Source: Methylotenera oryzisoli
GTDB lineage: Bacteria > Pseudomonadota > Gammaproteobacteria > Burkholderiales > Methylophilaceae
Direction: 5' to 3'
DNA length: 64,000 nucleotides
NCBI RefSeq assembly: GCF_004661485.1
Contig: NZ_PQVH01000005.1
Coordinates: forward strand, 186,001-250,000
Below, in pieces: positions 39,217 to 47,978 of this stretch (the stretch's first letter is position 1; each line of letters opens with the position of its first letter). A program made the translations under genes and the position numbers. The notes beneath the pieces were generated by a model. That model saw only the letters and a list, made by a program, of their open reading frames with translations, was not told the origin of the DNA and did not search any database.

Positions 39217-40659
39217 ATGAAATTAACTTTACGTACCATTATATTATTAGTTGTATCTGTAGCGCATGTATATCCCGCAATCGCGAATGAGTTGCCAGAT
39301 TTAGGCGATGTTTCAGCTACAGTACTCTCGCCCTTGCAAGAACAAGAAATCGCCGAGCAGATTATGCGTCAGGTGGCGGTGAGTGATGAAGTGTTGAATG
39401 ACGTAGAAGTGTCTGACTACTTACAAGGCTTGGGCGGAAAATTAGTAGCGAATGGCCCCGATAAGCGTCAGAGCTTTAACTTTTTTGTGCTGCAGGACCC
39501 ATCTATTAACGCATTTGCAATGCCTGGTGGCGTGATTGGTGTGCATACAGGTTTGATTTTAGCGGCAACCAGTGAATCTGAGCTTGCCAGTGTGCTCGGG
39601 CATGAAATTGGCCACGTAACGCAGCGACATTTGGCGCGTATGCTTGCTTCGCAAAAGTACGACACATTTAAAAACTTAGCGGGCATTGCGTTGGCGTTGC
39701 TTGTCGCGAGATCTAACCCACAGTTGGCGACCGGGGCGCTCACGGCATCTTCTGCGATAGGCGTACAGAATCAGCTTGATTACACGCGGGAGCATGAGCG
39801 TGAGGCTGACCGTATCGGTTTGCAGATTTTAGATTCAGGTGGTTTTGATGTGCGCGCCATGCCGGAGTTCTTTAAAACTTTGCAGCGTGGTTCACGCTTT
39901 GCCGAGGGAAGTGCGCCTAGCTTTTTGCGTACTCACCCATTAACCACTGAGCGTATCGCTGACGTGGCTAACCGCGTAGAACAAATGCACTACAAGCAAG
40001 TGGCAGATAGCGTGGAGTTTCAGTATGTAAAAGCCAAGCTGCGTGCGCTGCAGGGTGGCGATCAGGCTGCGATTGATTTATTTGAGCAGAATATCCGCGA
40101 GCAGCGCTATGCCAATGCTGCGGCAGAGCATTATGGTTTAGCCGTGGCTTTGTTGCGCAAAAGCGCATGGGCGCAAGCGGAAAAGGAATTGGCATGGCTT
40201 AAGAAGAACGCTACGCCACATCCTATGATAGAGAGCTTGGCTGCGCGTTTAGAAGTGGGTAGAGACAAACCCGCCGCAGCCGCAGAGAAATATGCATCAG
40301 CATTAAAGATTTTTCCGGACAGCCGCGCTTTGATTTATGGTTACGCAGAGCATTATCTCGCCACGAGGCAGGCAGACCAGGCTATCCAGTTGGTGAAAGC
40401 AAAACAGGGTTTATATCCGAATGATGCTTATTTGTATGACTTGCTAGCTAAGGCGTACACTATGCAGAATAAAGTGCTACTTAGCCATCAGGCGCAGAGT
40501 GAGGCCTATTACAGAAAGTATGACCTTGCGCGTGCTATCGAGCAGATGGATTTGGCTGCAAAAGCGAATGACGGCGATTTTTATCAGCAATCAATTGTTG
40601 AAGCACGCTTAAGGCAGCTCAGGCAAATGATGGGTGATGAGAAAAAGGCAAAACTGTAG
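39217..40659 (+). CDS. M48 family metallopeptidase with TPR repeats (BepA-like)
   Basis: 480 residues from the ATG at 39217, chosen because it opens a clean signal peptide ending near Y-P-A-I-A. In-frame methionines at 39145 and 39181 would add 24 or 12 residues. Zinc ligands are H129-E-I-G-H133 and E196 in E-R-E-A-D. The C-terminal half consists of TPR-like helical repeats. BepA (YfgC) of E. coli repairs or degrades misassembled outer-membrane proteins. soxY follows after 8 bases. Confidence 0.9.
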   Translation: MKLTLRTIILLVVSVAHVYPAIANELPDLGDVSATVLSPLQEQEIAEQIMRQVAVSDEVLNDVEVSDYLQGLGGKLVANGPDKRQSFNFFVLQDPSINAFAMPGGVIGVHTGLILAATSESELASVLGHEIGHVTQRHLARMLASQKYDTFKNLAGIALALLVARSNPQLATGALTASSAIGVQNQLDYTREHEREADRIGLQILDSGGFDVRAMPEFFKTLQRGSRFAEGSAPSFLRTHPLTTERIADVANRVEQMHYKQVADSVEFQYVKAKLRALQGGDQAAIDLFEQNIREQRYANAAAEHYGLAVALLRKSAWAQAEKELAWLKKNATPHPMIESLAARLEVGRDKPAAAAEKYASALKIFPDSRALIYGYAEHYLATRQADQAIQLVKAKQGLYPNDAYLYDLLAKAYTMQNKVLLSHQAQSEAYYRKYDLARAIEQMDLAAKANDGDFYQQSIVEARLRQLRQMMGDEKKAKL

Positions 40660-40667
40660 GGGGCGAT

Positions 40668-41102
40668 ATGCAGCGCAGAAGTTTTTTGTTAGGAATGCTT
40701 ACTTTGATTGCGTTAGCGCCGGTTAAGGTATGGGCTGCTTTATGGAATAAAACCGCGTTTGAAGCGGTGAAAATCAATGACGCAACGCGCTCTTTAAATA
40801 TCAGTGCCGAGATCCCAACGCAAGATATCGTGATTATCGCGCCAGACCGCGCCGAGAATGGCGCTATTGTTCAGGTGGAAGTACACAGCAAAATCGAGAA
40901 TACAGAGGCGATTGCGATTTTGGTGGAGCACAACCCCACACCGCTCATTGCCAATTTTATGTTCAGTAATGGCGCTGAGCCGTTTGTGATCACACGCATT
41001 AAAATGGCGGAAACCTCTGACCTTAAAATCATTGTGAAGTCAGGCACGCAATATTTCACACGCAGTAAAAATATCATCGTGTTAGAAAACGGCTGCGGTT
41101 AA
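40668..41102 (+). CDS. soxY: SoxY-like sulfur carrier subunit
   Basis: 144 residues. SoxY carries sulfur intermediates on a C-terminal cysteine in periplasmic thiosulfate oxidation. The N-terminus M-Q-R-R-S-F-L-L-G-M is a twin-arginine signal, as expected. The swinging arm ends N-G-C143-G instead of the canonical G-G-C-G-G. soxZ follows after 53 bases, but soxX, soxA, soxB and soxCD are absent from the window. Confidence 0.9.
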   Translation: MQRRSFLLGMLTLIALAPVKVWAALWNKTAFEAVKINDATRSLNISAEIPTQDIVIIAPDRAENGAIVQVEVHSKIENTEAIAILVEHNPTPLIANFMFSNGAEPFVITRIKMAETSDLKIIVKSGTQYFTRSKNIIVLENGCG

Positions 41103-41155
41103 TGTTGATTGATATGATTCAACGTGGCCTAGCCGTTGTGTACTAAGGAATTTAC

Positions 41156-41473
41156 ATGGATAACAACATGAAAATGCGTGCCCAACTGAAGGGAGACTAC
41201 ACCGAAGTGAAGGTGTTGATGAGTCACCCGATGGAAACTGGGCGCAGAAAAGATGACCATGACCAATTAGTGCCTGCACATTTTGTACAGCTATTGACGG
41301 CTACCTTGAATGGAAAGCCGGTGATAGAAGCACAGTGGGGCACAGGTATTGCTAAAAACCCATATTTAACCTTTAGGTTAAAAGGCGCCAAGGTGGGGGA
41401 TGTCGTTGAAGTGACGTGGCATGACAATCTTGGTGAAAGTGCCAGCCAAAGTATTGCAGTGACGCCGGCTTGA
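41156..41473 (+). CDS. soxZ: SoxZ sulfur-carrier partner
   Basis: 105 residues, no signal peptide; SoxZ is exported as a complex with SoxY. Typical features are K-V-L-M-S-H-P-M-E-T-G-R-R-K-D near 20-35, W-G-T-G-I-A-K-N-P-Y near 60, and the terminal V-T-W-H-D-N-L-G-E. Start Met1 or Met5 are both possible. Confidence 0.93.
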   Translation: MDNNMKMRAQLKGDYTEVKVLMSHPMETGRRKDDHDQLVPAHFVQLLTATLNGKPVIEAQWGTGIAKNPYLTFRLKGAKVGDVVEVTWHDNLGESASQSIAVTPA

Positions 41474-41566
41474 GTTAGCCACATATCTTGACTTGGTTCA
41501 GTTTATTTACAATCGACGTTATGCACATGCTTTCGCAGTCAACTTTGATAAATTTAACTTATCATA

Positions 41567-41580
41567 ATCATTAAAATGAT
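41567..41580. promoter_or_regulatory. palindrome just upstream of the ahpC promoter
   Basis: ATCATT-AA-AATGAT lies four bases upstream of the -35 box. The position suits an activator or repressor of peroxide-response genes, but the sequence does not clearly fit an OxyR or Fur consensus. Confidence 0.35.
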
Positions 41581-41583
41581 ATA

Positions 41584-41612
41584 TTGGATTTATTAAAATT
41601 AATCTCTATAAT
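41584..41612 (+). promoter_or_regulatory. ahpC promoter
   Basis: TTGGAT (41584-41589), exactly 17 bases, then a perfect TATAAT (41607-41612). A start near 41619 gives a leader of about 55 bases. AGGA lies before the ahpC ATG. This is the best sigma-70 type promoter I found in the window. Confidence 0.75.
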
Positions 41613-41672
41613 TCAAATCATGAATTTATAGTTCTATTAACCCATTTTTTAATCAATAGATAGGAAAAAACG

Positions 41673-42236
41673 ATGTCATTAATCAATACACAAGTGCAAC
41701 CGTTCAAAACAGAAGCTTTCCACAATGGTAAGTTTGTTGAAGTGAGCGATGTAAGCATGAAGGGTAAGTGGTCTGTGGTCATTTTTATGCCGGCTGCATT
41801 TACTTTTAACTGCCCAACCGAAGTTGAAGATGCTGCTGACAACTATGCTGAGTTCCAAAAAGCAGGTGCTGAAGTGTACATCGTAACAACCGACACACAT
41901 TTCTCACACAAAGTATGGCACGAAACATCACCAGCAGTTGGTAAAGCAAAATTCCCATTAGTGGGTGATCCAACACACCAATTGACACGTGCATTTGATG
42001 TGCATATTGATGCAGAAGGCCTAGCATTACGCGGTACTTTCGTGATCAACCCAGAAGGCGTGATTAAAACTGTTGAAGTGCACAGCAACGAAATCGCACG
42101 TGATGTAAAAGAAACACTACGTAAATTGAAAGCTGCACAATTTACAGCAGCTAACCCAGGCCAAGTTTGCCCAGCTAAATGGCAAGAAGGTGCTCAAACA
42201 ATCACTCCATCATTAGACTTAGTAGGTAAGATCTAA
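41673..42236 (+). CDS. ahpC: alkyl hydroperoxide reductase subunit C (2-Cys peroxiredoxin)
   Basis: 187 residues. It reduces peroxides with its peroxidatic cysteine C47 in F-N-C-P-T-E and resolving cysteine C166 in Q-V-C-P-A-K-W; AhpF re-reduces the disulfide. The codon use is skewed towards a small A/T-ending set, as in highly expressed genes. It has its own strong promoter and is followed by two hairpins before ahpF. Confidence 0.97.
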   Translation: MSLINTQVQPFKTEAFHNGKFVEVSDVSMKGKWSVVIFMPAAFTFNCPTEVEDAADNYAEFQKAGAEVYIVTTDTHFSHKVWHETSPAVGKAKFPLVGDPTHQLTRAFDVHIDAEGLALRGTFVINPEGVIKTVEVHSNEIARDVKETLRKLKAAQFTAANPGQVCPAKWQEGAQTITPSLDLVGKI

Positions 42237-42258
42237 TACTGGTTTAAGCAAGGTAATG

Positions 42259-42290
42259 CTGCGCTAACGAGCAAACATCTCTTAGCGCAG
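42259..42290 (+). repeat. 9-bp hairpin downstream of ahpC
   Basis: CTGCGCTAA and TTAGCGCAG are separated by 14 bases. No T-run follows. Lying directly before a true terminator-like hairpin, it could protect the ahpC message end from exonucleases. Confidence 0.55.
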
Positions 42291-42299
42291 TGAAATAAC

Positions 42300-42333
42300 A
42301 AGGGCATTATTCAAAAGATAATGCCTTTATTTT
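42300..42333 (+). terminator. intrinsic terminator between ahpC and ahpF
   Basis: AAGGGCATTAT pairs with ATAATGCCTTT (one G-T pair) around a 7-base loop, and the T-rich TTTATTTT follows. It would stop most transcripts from the ahpC promoter before ahpF. Confidence 0.8.
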
Positions 42334-42391
42334 AAGTAAAGTTGGTTGCGTTAAATCGCAGCCAGATGAGAATTTGAAGAAGAGAGCAATC

Positions 42392-43975
42392 ATGGCATTA
42401 GAAACCGGTATCAAAACCCAATTGCAAACCTATTTACAGATGTTGCGTGAGCCTATCGTATTGGCTGCATCATTAGATGAAACTGCAGCAGCACAAGAGA
42501 TGCGTGAACTGCTGGAAGAAATCGCGAGCATGTCAGACAAAATTACGCTGACCATGGAAGATGATGCGCGTAAACCTTCATTCGCTGTAAAACGTGGTGC
42601 AACCCATACCGAGGCACATAAAGCGGTCGGCGTGCGTTTTGCTGGTATTCCTATGGGACATGAATTTACATCTTTAGTGTTGGCGCTACTTCATACTGGT
42701 GGTCACCCGATGAAGCTAGAGGCTGAAAAAATTGCACAAATCGCAGCAATTGAAGGCAGTTTCCACTTCGAGACTTATATTTCACTGAGCTGCCATAACT
42801 GCCCGGATGTGGTGCAGGCAATGAATATGATGGCGGTGATTAACCCCAATATTACCCATGTGATGATTGATGGTGCGCTATATCAGGATGAAGTAAAAGC
42901 CAGAGACATTATGTCCGTACCAACTACCTACTTAAATGGTGAAGTGTTTGGTGCTGGTCGTATGGAGTTAGATGAAATCTTGCCAAAAATTGACCTTGGT
43001 GCGGTAGCGCGTGAAGCGAAAAAACTAGAAGCACAAGCACCTTTCGATGTGTTGGTGGTAGGCGGTGGTCCAGCAGGTGCGTCAGCTGCTATCTACGCAG
43101 CGCGTAAAGGCATACGCACAGGCATCGTTGCGGAGCGCTTTGGTGGGCAAGTGATGGATACGCTTGGCATTGAGAACTTTATTTCTGTGAAAGAAACAGA
43201 AGGGCCGAAATTAGTGATGGCGCTGGAAGAGCACGTAAAAAGCTATGACGTGGAAATCATGAATTTACAGCGTGCAGTTGCTTTAACTGAGCCAGGTAAA
43301 CATGGCAACAAAAACGATGATTTGATCGAGTTGAAGTTGGAAAGCGGCGCAACTTTAAGAAGTAAATCGGTGATTCTTGCCACTGGTGCGCGCTGGCGCG
43401 AGCTCAATGTGCCCGGTGAAAAAGAATATCGAGGCAAAGGCGTTGCATACTGCCCGCACTGCGACGGCCCGTTGTTTAAAGGTAAGCCGGTAGCTGTAGT
43501 CGGCGGCGGCAACTCAGGGGTGGAGGCCGCTATCGATTTAGCCAATTTTGTAGGTCACGTGACCTTGCTGCAATTTGATACTGAATTAAAAGCCGATGCT
43601 GTGTTACAGAAAAAGCTACGTACCTTAAGCAACGTCACCATTATTACTAGTGCGCAAACGACAGAAGTCACTGGCGATGGTAACAAAATGAATGGATTGA
43701 CCTATAACGACCGTGTGACGGGTGAATCTAAGCATTTGGCACTGGATGGCGTGTTTGTACAGATTGGCTTGGTGCCTAATAGTGATTGGTTAAAAGGTAG
43801 TGTGAACCTAAGCAAGTACGGCGAAGTAGAAGTGAATCATCACAATGCAACCTCGCTGCCGGGCGTGTTTGCCGCTGGCGATGTGACGACTACACCTTAC
43901 AAGCAAATTATTATTGCGATGGGCGAAGGTGCCAAAGCTTCACTAGGTGCCTTTGATTATTTGATTAGGCAGTAA
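42392..43975 (+). CDS. ahpF: alkyl hydroperoxide reductase subunit F
   Basis: 527 residues from the ATG at 42392, preceded by AAGAGAG; a TTG at 42374 would add six unlikely residues. AhpF passes electrons from NADH through FAD to AhpC. The N-terminal double-thioredoxin domain has C134-H-N-C137, the FAD motif is [10 protein letters not shown], and the thioredoxin-reductase-like site is C354-P-H-C357. The NADH motif is G-G-G-N-S-G-V-E-A. Confidence 0.97.
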   Translation: MALETGIKTQLQTYLQMLREPIVLAASLDETAAAQEMRELLEEIASMSDKITLTMEDDARKPSFAVKRGATHTEAHKAVGVRFAGIPMGHEFTSLVLALLHTGGHPMKLEAEKIAQIAAIEGSFHFETYISLSCHNCPDVVQAMNMMAVINPNITHVMIDGALYQDEVKARDIMSVPTTYLNGEVFGAGRMELDEILPKIDLGAVAREAKKLEAQAPFDVLVVGGGPAGASAAIYAARKGIRTGIVAERFGGQVMDTLGIENFISVKETEGPKLVMALEEHVKSYDVEIMNLQRAVALTEPGKHGNKNDDLIELKLESGATLRSKSVILATGARWRELNVPGEKEYRGKGVAYCPHCDGPLFKGKPVAVVGGGNSGVEAAIDLANFVGHVTLLQFDTELKADAVLQKKLRTLSNVTIITSAQTTEVTGDGNKMNGLTYNDRVTGESKHLALDGVFVQIGLVPNSDWLKGSVNLSKYGEVEVNHHNATSLPGVFAAGDVTTTPYKQIIIAMGEGAKASLGAFDYLIRQ

Positions 43976-43989
43976 AGTAAACTGGCAAT

Positions 43990-44018
43990 AAAAAAGGCGG
44001 CTTCGGCCGCCTTTTTTT
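43990..44018. terminator. bidirectional UUCG-loop terminator between ahpF and the DUF2892 gene
   Basis: AAAAAAGGCGGC, the tetraloop TTCG, then GCCGCCTTTTTTT. The stem is GC-rich with A and T tracts on the two sides, so it acts on both strands. It overlaps the stop codon of the convergent small gene. Confidence 0.93.
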
Positions 44019-44214
44019 ATTCGTGTTTGGTTTTACAGGTACTCATTCCGAGTAAACCGTAAGCTGGGCAGAAGTTAATCAGTCCGGTTGCTAGCGGTAC
44101 TAGGCCAATCCAAGCCCAAGTCGGGCCGTTTGCGAATAATGCCCATGCAATGAGTGCCAGTCCTGCAACAATGCGTATGGTGCGGTCGATTCCGCCAATA
44201 TTAGCTTTCATCAT
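44017..44214 (-). CDS. DUF2892 small membrane protein
   Basis: 65 residues. The N-terminal G-G-I-D-R-T-I-R-I-V-A-G and two membrane helices (about 14-30 and 34-50) match DUF2892/YgaP-tail proteins. The end N-F-C-P-A-Y-G-L-L-G-M-S-T-C holds two cysteines. YgaP fuses such a segment to a rhodanese; here it stands alone. Met2 (44211) may be the true start. Function is unknown. Confidence 0.9.
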   Translation of the reverse strand: MMKANIGGIDRTIRIVAGLALIAWALFANGPTWAWIGLVPLATGLINFCPAYGLLGMSTCKTKHE

Positions 44215-44310
44215 GCAACTCCTATGAGTAAAGACTCACTAAAAAGTACAGAATGTTTAGTGTACGCTCAACTCGCTGTGCATGAAAGTGGCTTGTATTG
44301 GCTTGATGTT

Positions 44311-45948
44311 CTAGCCAGCGTTGATGATACTTAGTGCGACGGCTTCCGCTACTTTGATGCCATCAACCCCAGCAGACAAAATCCCGCCAGCATAGCCCGC
44401 ACCTTCACCACAAGGGTATAAGCCCTTAGTGTTAATACTTTCTAAGCTGTCATCATCACGCTTGATACGGATAGGGCTGGAGGTGCGCGTTTCTACCCCT
44501 GTGAGTACGCCATCGGCTAAATCAAAGCCTTTTACCTGTTTTGCAAATTCCGGAATTGCTTCACGGATAGCGCTAATGGCAAACTCCGGTAAGACGGATG
44601 CCAAATTAGTCAGGTGTACGCCTGGTTTGTAAGAAGGCGTTACTTCGCCAAACTGGGTAGAAGGCTTGTTTTGCAAAAAGTCACCAATTAACTGCCCAGG
44701 CGCTTCGTAATTACTGCCGCCGGCAATGAACGCCTGACTTTCCAACTGGCGCTGTAATTCCATGCCTGCCAGCGGATGACCTGGATAATCTTGCTCCGGT
44801 GTGATGCCCACCACAATGCCTGCATTGGCATTACGCTCGTTGCGACTATATTGGCTCATGCCGTTAGTCACCACGCGGTTAGGCTCAGACGCTGCAGCTA
44901 CTACCGTACCGCCAGGGCACATACAGAAGCTGTAAACCGAACGGCCATTCTTTGCATGATGTACTAATTTGTAATCGGCAGCGCCAAGCTTTGTAAGTAA
45001 GTCCTCACTGTAGCTCTTGCCGTATCTGGCTTTATCAATGATAGATTGTGGGTGTTCAATGCGGAAGCCAATTGAGAACGGTTTAGCTTCTATATAAATG
45101 CCGCGTTTGTGAACCATTTCAAACGTATCACGCGCACTGTGCCCAACGGCCAGCACTAAGTGGTTGGTCGCAAGGCGTTCTCCAGTTTGTAGCACCACAG
45201 CTTGTACCTGATTATTTACAATTTCAATATCATCGACACGGCTCTCGAAGCGGATTTCACCGCCTAGTTCGGTGATGGTTTTACGCATTTCCTCTACCAT
45301 CCCCACTAAGCGGAATGTGCCGATGTGCGGGTGGCTTACATACATGATTTCTTCTGGCGCGCCTGCTTTTACAAATTCTTGAATCACCTTGCGGCCATAA
45401 TGTTTTGGGTCTTTAATTTGGCTATAAAGCTTGCCGTCAGAGAACGTGCCGGCACCGCCTTCACCAAATTGCACGTTGGATTCAGGATTGAGTGTACTTT
45501 TACGCCATAATCCCCATGTATCCTGCGTACGCTTACGCACTTCTTTACCGCGCTCCAATACAATAGGCTTAAAGCCTGCCTGCGCCAAGATCAGCGCAGC
45601 AAAAATTCCGGCAGGGCCGAAGCCTACAATCACAGGTCTGGTCAGCGGCGCAACCTCTGTGGTCGCCACAAATTTATAGCTGGTATCCGGTGCTGGCTTA
45701 ATGTGCGCATCTTTGCGGAACTTGGCGAGAATTTTTTCTTCGTTCTTCACCTCGACATCTAGGCTGTACACATACAAAATTGCATGCGATTTACGGGCGT
45801 CTACACCACGCTTGAAAATCTCAAAATGAATTAAATCGCTTTCTACAATTTCTAAGCGTTTAAGCAATGCTGCTTTTATTTCATCGGTTTGGTGTATCAG
45901 CGATTGTGCATTTTCAATCGGGAGTTTGATTTCAGTAATACGTAACAT
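44311..45948 (-). CDS. FAD-dependent oxidoreductase (COG2509-type)
   Basis: 545 residues. An N-terminal domain of about 85 residues precedes the FAD-binding motif G-F-G-P-A-G-I-F-A-A (about 108-117) with L-E-R-G-K-E-V-R-K-R. The later F-S-D-G-K-L, C-M-C-P-G-G-T-V and terminal G-E-G-A-G-Y-A-G-G-I-L-S-A match the widely conserved but biochemically undefined FAD-dependent dehydrogenase family. The substrate is unknown. It is separated from hda by 149 bases. Confidence 0.87.
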   Translation of the reverse strand: MLRITEIKLPIENAQSLIHQTDEIKAALLKRLEIVESDLIHFEIFKRGVDARKSHAILYVYSLDVEVKNEEKILAKFRKDAHIKPAPDTSYKFVATTEVAPLTRPVIVGFGPAGIFAALILAQAGFKPIVLERGKEVRKRTQDTWGLWRKSTLNPESNVQFGEGGAGTFSDGKLYSQIKDPKHYGRKVIQEFVKAGAPEEIMYVSHPHIGTFRLVGMVEEMRKTITELGGEIRFESRVDDIEIVNNQVQAVVLQTGERLATNHLVLAVGHSARDTFEMVHKRGIYIEAKPFSIGFRIEHPQSIIDKARYGKSYSEDLLTKLGAADYKLVHHAKNGRSVYSFCMCPGGTVVAAASEPNRVVTNGMSQYSRNERNANAGIVVGITPEQDYPGHPLAGMELQRQLESQAFIAGGSNYEAPGQLIGDFLQNKPSTQFGEVTPSYKPGVHLTNLASVLPEFAISAIREAIPEFAKQVKGFDLADGVLTGVETRTSSPIRIKRDDDSLESINTKGLYPCGEGAGYAGGILSAGVDGIKVAEAVALSIINAG

Positions 45949-46067
45949 GTGTGGTCACTTTAATAAGGGGAGTGTTTATCTGCCAATAGTGTGATTTTAC
46001 AGTATGTTGAGCTTAGCGAAAAATGGGATAGTCGCGATTCGCTCGTATTGCCTAAGATAAAGGCAGG

Positions 46068-46087
46068 TGCCCAAACAGTATTGGGCA
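46068..46087 (-). terminator. hairpin after hda
   Basis: TGCCCAA and TTGGGCA flank a 6-base loop just past the hda stop. A second small hairpin (TGCCT/AGGCA, 46049-46065) lies directly beyond it. Neither has a long T-run, so termination efficiency is uncertain. Confidence 0.4.
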
Positions 46088-46097
46088 TGGTGCTAGG

Positions 46098-46754
46098 CTA
46101 GGCTTCAAGGTTGTGTTGCAGTAGCTTTTTTAGCATAGGCACGGTCACCGGTTTTTTCTCGGTGAGCGACCACACATCCAGCGCATCCAGAACCGCCATT
46201 AAAGTTGGCAAATCTCGGCGCAGGTAGCGCAGGCAGTACTCAACCACTTCATCCGGCAATTTCATCCCGCGTTCTGTGGCATGCGTTCTCAGTGCTTGGG
46301 CTTTTTCCTCATCGGTGAGTGGGTGTAGTTGATAAACCAAGCCCCATGCCAGCCTAGTGGCTAAATCATCACGCAGTTGCATTTGCGTAGGGGCTGCAAT
46401 GCCGCTAGAAATTAGGATGCCACCAGATGCACGTAGTTGGTTGAATTGGTCAAACAGCGCGATTTGCGCATCCTCATCTAAAGTGTGTGTGTCATCTGCA
46501 ATAAATAGGGGCAGATTCGATTGTTTAGCCATACGCTCACATGCGTGTAACAAGTGCGATTTTCCACTGCCCTGTGCGCCCCATAGGTAAATAAAACGTG
46601 CTTCCTCAGCGTGAGTAAGTGCTTGCTTTAAGCTATATAGCGCTTCTGCATTTTGCCCTTCGATAAAGTTTTCCAGGCTAGGTGGCGGCAGTGGTTGAAT
46701 GTCCAGCAATAGTTGCTTAGTCGGGGATTTGTAATGAAGATCCGTGCTGTTCAT
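46098..46754 (-). CDS. hda: DnaA regulatory inactivator Hda
   Basis: 218 residues. Hda, with the DNA-loaded sliding clamp, stimulates ATP hydrolysis by DnaA and so limits re-initiation. Near the N-terminus Q-L-L-L-D-I is the clamp-binding motif. The AAA+ domain has W-G-A-Q-G-S-G-K-S-H-L-L (Walker A) and F-I-A-D-D-T-H. It starts 4 bases after perM, as in many betaproteobacteria. Confidence 0.94.
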   Translation of the reverse strand: MNSTDLHYKSPTKQLLLDIQPLPPPSLENFIEGQNAEALYSLKQALTHAEEARFIYLWGAQGSGKSHLLHACERMAKQSNLPLFIADDTHTLDEDAQIALFDQFNQLRASGGILISSGIAAPTQMQLRDDLATRLAWGLVYQLHPLTDEEKAQALRTHATERGMKLPDEVVEYCLRYLRRDLPTLMAVLDALDVWSLTEKKPVTVPMLKKLLQHNLEA

Positions 46755-46758
46755 ACTG

Positions 46759-47841
46759 CTAACCTAAGTAAAAGTGACTGCTAAGATATTTTTGTTTGGC
46801 ATGTCTGAAACCTACCGCAATCGCTGCTGATACCGGTAGTGCCAGTAGTACGCCGGCAAAGCCAAATAGCTGTCCGCCAGCCATCAGTGCGAAAATTACT
46901 ACTAGCGGGTGCAGGCCAATGCGGTCGCCCACCAGCCATGGCGTGAGCGCCATGCTTTCCACTAGCTGTCCTATGCCAAACACAACCAGTAGCGGGATTA
47001 AGTCATGCAGGTTGCCAAACTGCAATACGCCGGAAATGAGCGCCAATGTTAAGCCTAAACCAAAGCCTAAGTATGGGATAAACCCTAACAGGCCAGATAA
47101 TATGCCGATGGGCAGCGCAAACTCCAGTCCAACTAACCATAAGCCTGCGGCGTAGAAAACGCTCATTAATAGCATGACAGTCAATTGCCCACGTAAAAAC
47201 TCAGCGAGTACCGCGTCAATATCGGCGCCGATTTCCTGAGTTTTTCCAAGGAGTGCGCGTGGTAATAACGCACTTATTTTTTGTAGGAGAATATTCCAGT
47301 CCACCAGCAAGTAAAACAGCACGAGTGGAATGAGTACTAGATTGCCTAGCCAGCCAACCACGGTCATGCCATGGCTACTCAAGCTTAGTGCAATATTTTT
47401 GGCAAAATTGCCTGTTGTTTTCCAGTTTTCAGTGAGGATGGCTTGAATCTGTGCGGGATCGATTTCAGCGCTGATGCCAAAGTTTTTTTGTAGCCAAGGC
47501 TCAAGGTTGGTTTTAGCAGCATTCAAATACACAGGGATTTTTTGCGATAGTTGCACAAACTCATGCTGTAACAGTGGAATCATGATGAGCAGAATGATGA
47601 TGAGTACCGCGAATAAAAATAACAGCACGAGCAAGGTAGCTATGGTGCGGCTGAGTTTGAATGAAAATTTAGCACGCTTGTTATTGAATTGAATTGCTTC
47701 AATTTTACCCACTAATGGGTTGGCAATGTACGCCAAAATTGCGGCAATCAGGAATGGAGTCAGGATTGGGCTAAGCAGGTAAATGATGCCAAACACTGAT
47801 AAAACAGCGACCAGCCAAACGGTATTTTTGTGTTTGTTCAT
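46759..47841 (-). CDS. AI-2E family transporter (PerM-like)
   Basis: 360 residues with about eight membrane helices. L-G-F-I-P-Y-L-G-F-G-L-G and the C-terminal L-A-L-P-V-S-A-A are typical of the AI-2E/PerM family. Members have been linked to autoinducer export or sodium/proton exchange, so the substrate is not assignable. The hda-perM pair diverging from purM is a conserved arrangement. Confidence 0.9.
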   Translation of the reverse strand: MNKHKNTVWLVAVLSVFGIIYLLSPILTPFLIAAILAYIANPLVGKIEAIQFNNKRAKFSFKLSRTIATLLVLLFLFAVLIIILLIMIPLLQHEFVQLSQKIPVYLNAAKTNLEPWLQKNFGISAEIDPAQIQAILTENWKTTGNFAKNIALSLSSHGMTVVGWLGNLVLIPLVLFYLLVDWNILLQKISALLPRALLGKTQEIGADIDAVLAEFLRGQLTVMLLMSVFYAAGLWLVGLEFALPIGILSGLLGFIPYLGFGLGLTLALISGVLQFGNLHDLIPLLVVFGIGQLVESMALTPWLVGDRIGLHPLVVIFALMAGGQLFGFAGVLLALPVSAAIAVGFRHAKQKYLSSHFYLG

Positions 47842-47978
47842 TCTGCGCTTTCAGTAAAGTGTGGCTGTTTTGGAAAAGCCTGCGTTTTGAGGCTTTCAAC
47901 ATTTCAGATAACTAAGCATTTCGGTTAAAATAACATTATAACGATAGAACACACTTTTTGTAGAAAGCGAGAACCCCC

